A stretch of DNA of 64,000 nt from Pelotomaculum thermopropionicum SI (GTDB taxonomy: Bacteria; Bacillota; Desulfotomaculia; Desulfotomaculales; Pelotomaculaceae), in assembly GCA_000010565.1 (NCBI GenBank), contig AP009389.1:1-64000 (forward strand). The letters are read 5' to 3'. Below the pieces are notes generated by a model. It saw only the letters and a program-made list of their open reading frames with translations, was not told the origin of the DNA and did not search any database. The position numbers and the translations under genes are program-made. Shown piece after piece: positions 63,880 to 64,000 of this stretch. The stretch's first letter is position 1; every line of letters starts with the position of its first letter.

Positions 63880-64000
63880 ATGAGGAAAGTGGGATTGACG
63901 GTTGTAGGAGTCCGGTTTAAGAAAGCCGGCAAGATATATTATTTTGATCCCGATGAGCACCTTCTGGCCCCGGGCGACGGGGTAATTGTAGAAACTGCCA
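63880..64000 (+). CDS. ricT: PSP1-domain protein RicT/YaaT, 5' part only
   Basis: The first 40 codons of a gene cut by the window end. The start RKVGLTVVGVRFKKAGKIYY and PDEHLLAPGDGVIVETA is typical of the PSP1 family member YaaT (RicT). RicT is part of the RicAFT complex that affects sporulation, competence and mRNA processing. ATG 63880 is close to AGGAGG; GTG 63889 has better spacing and is an alternative start. Position after holB is conserved. Confidence 0.85.
   Translation, partial: MRKVGLTVVGVRFKKAGKIYYFDPDEHLLAPGDGVIVETA

Overview
This window looks like the replication-origin-proximal part of a low-GC-phylum (Firmicutes/Clostridia) chromosome with a fairly high GC content. It begins exactly at dnaA. 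The gene order dnaA-dnaN-recF-remB-gyrB ... gyrA, and later tRNA-Ser/SRP RNA-dnaX-yaaK-recR-bofA ... gin(csfB)-yaaO-tmk-holB-ricT, is the Bacillus-type origin region. The sporulation genes bofA and gin indicate an endospore former. An acyl-CoA dehydrogenase-ETF-FixCX operon, a 2-oxoacid:ferredoxin oxidoreductase, a sensory [FeFe] hydrogenase, rubrerythrin and a PerR-like regulator indicate a strict anaerobe. Together this best fits Peptococcaceae of the Pelotomaculum/Desulfotomaculum type; the genus is an inference.

Layout. 1-11.5 kb: replication initiation and gyrase genes, interrupted by a reverse-strand chemoreceptor and by small membrane or basic ORFs around gyrA. 11.6-18.7 kb: pyridoxal phosphate synthase (pdxS, pdxT), then a T-box leader in front of a class V aminotransferase and serA, then serS with its own promoter, then an amidohydrolase. 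18.8-24.2 kb: two serine tRNAs and the acd-etfB-etfA-fixC-fixX electron-transfer operon. 24.2-29 kb: MarR regulator, a zinc-ribbon protein, a glycosyltransferase, two arginine tRNAs, a nucleotidyltransferase, tadA, a third serine tRNA and a TPR protein. 29.4-32.6 kb: a three-gene sensory hydrogenase/PP2C phosphatase locus. 32.7-36.1 kb: IclR regulator, a nitrilase/MFS deletion scar and a RelE-type toxin-antitoxin pair.

36.2-46.3 kb is the most interesting block. A PhoP/PhoB-type two-component system, a MacAB-like efflux system and a GT39-type membrane glycosyltransferase are each preceded by an array of five or six TTCAG/TTAAG-like units at an exact 11-bp period. Each array ends 10 bp before a -10-like hexamer. 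This reads as a local regulon driven by the response regulator encoded there. Two decayed glycosyltransferase genes follow it.

46.3-53 kb: PerR-like regulator with a PerR box on a consensus promoter, rubrerythrin, a second two-component system, glutamine synthetase, glutamate dehydrogenase and an unrecognised 51-residue cysteine-rich protein. 53-64 kb: the fourth serine tRNA, large SRP RNA, dnaX and the recombination/sporulation genes, a korABCD-type oxidoreductase operon, gin, a PLP decarboxylase, tmk, holB and the start of ricT. No insertion sequence, prophage or CRISPR array was seen.
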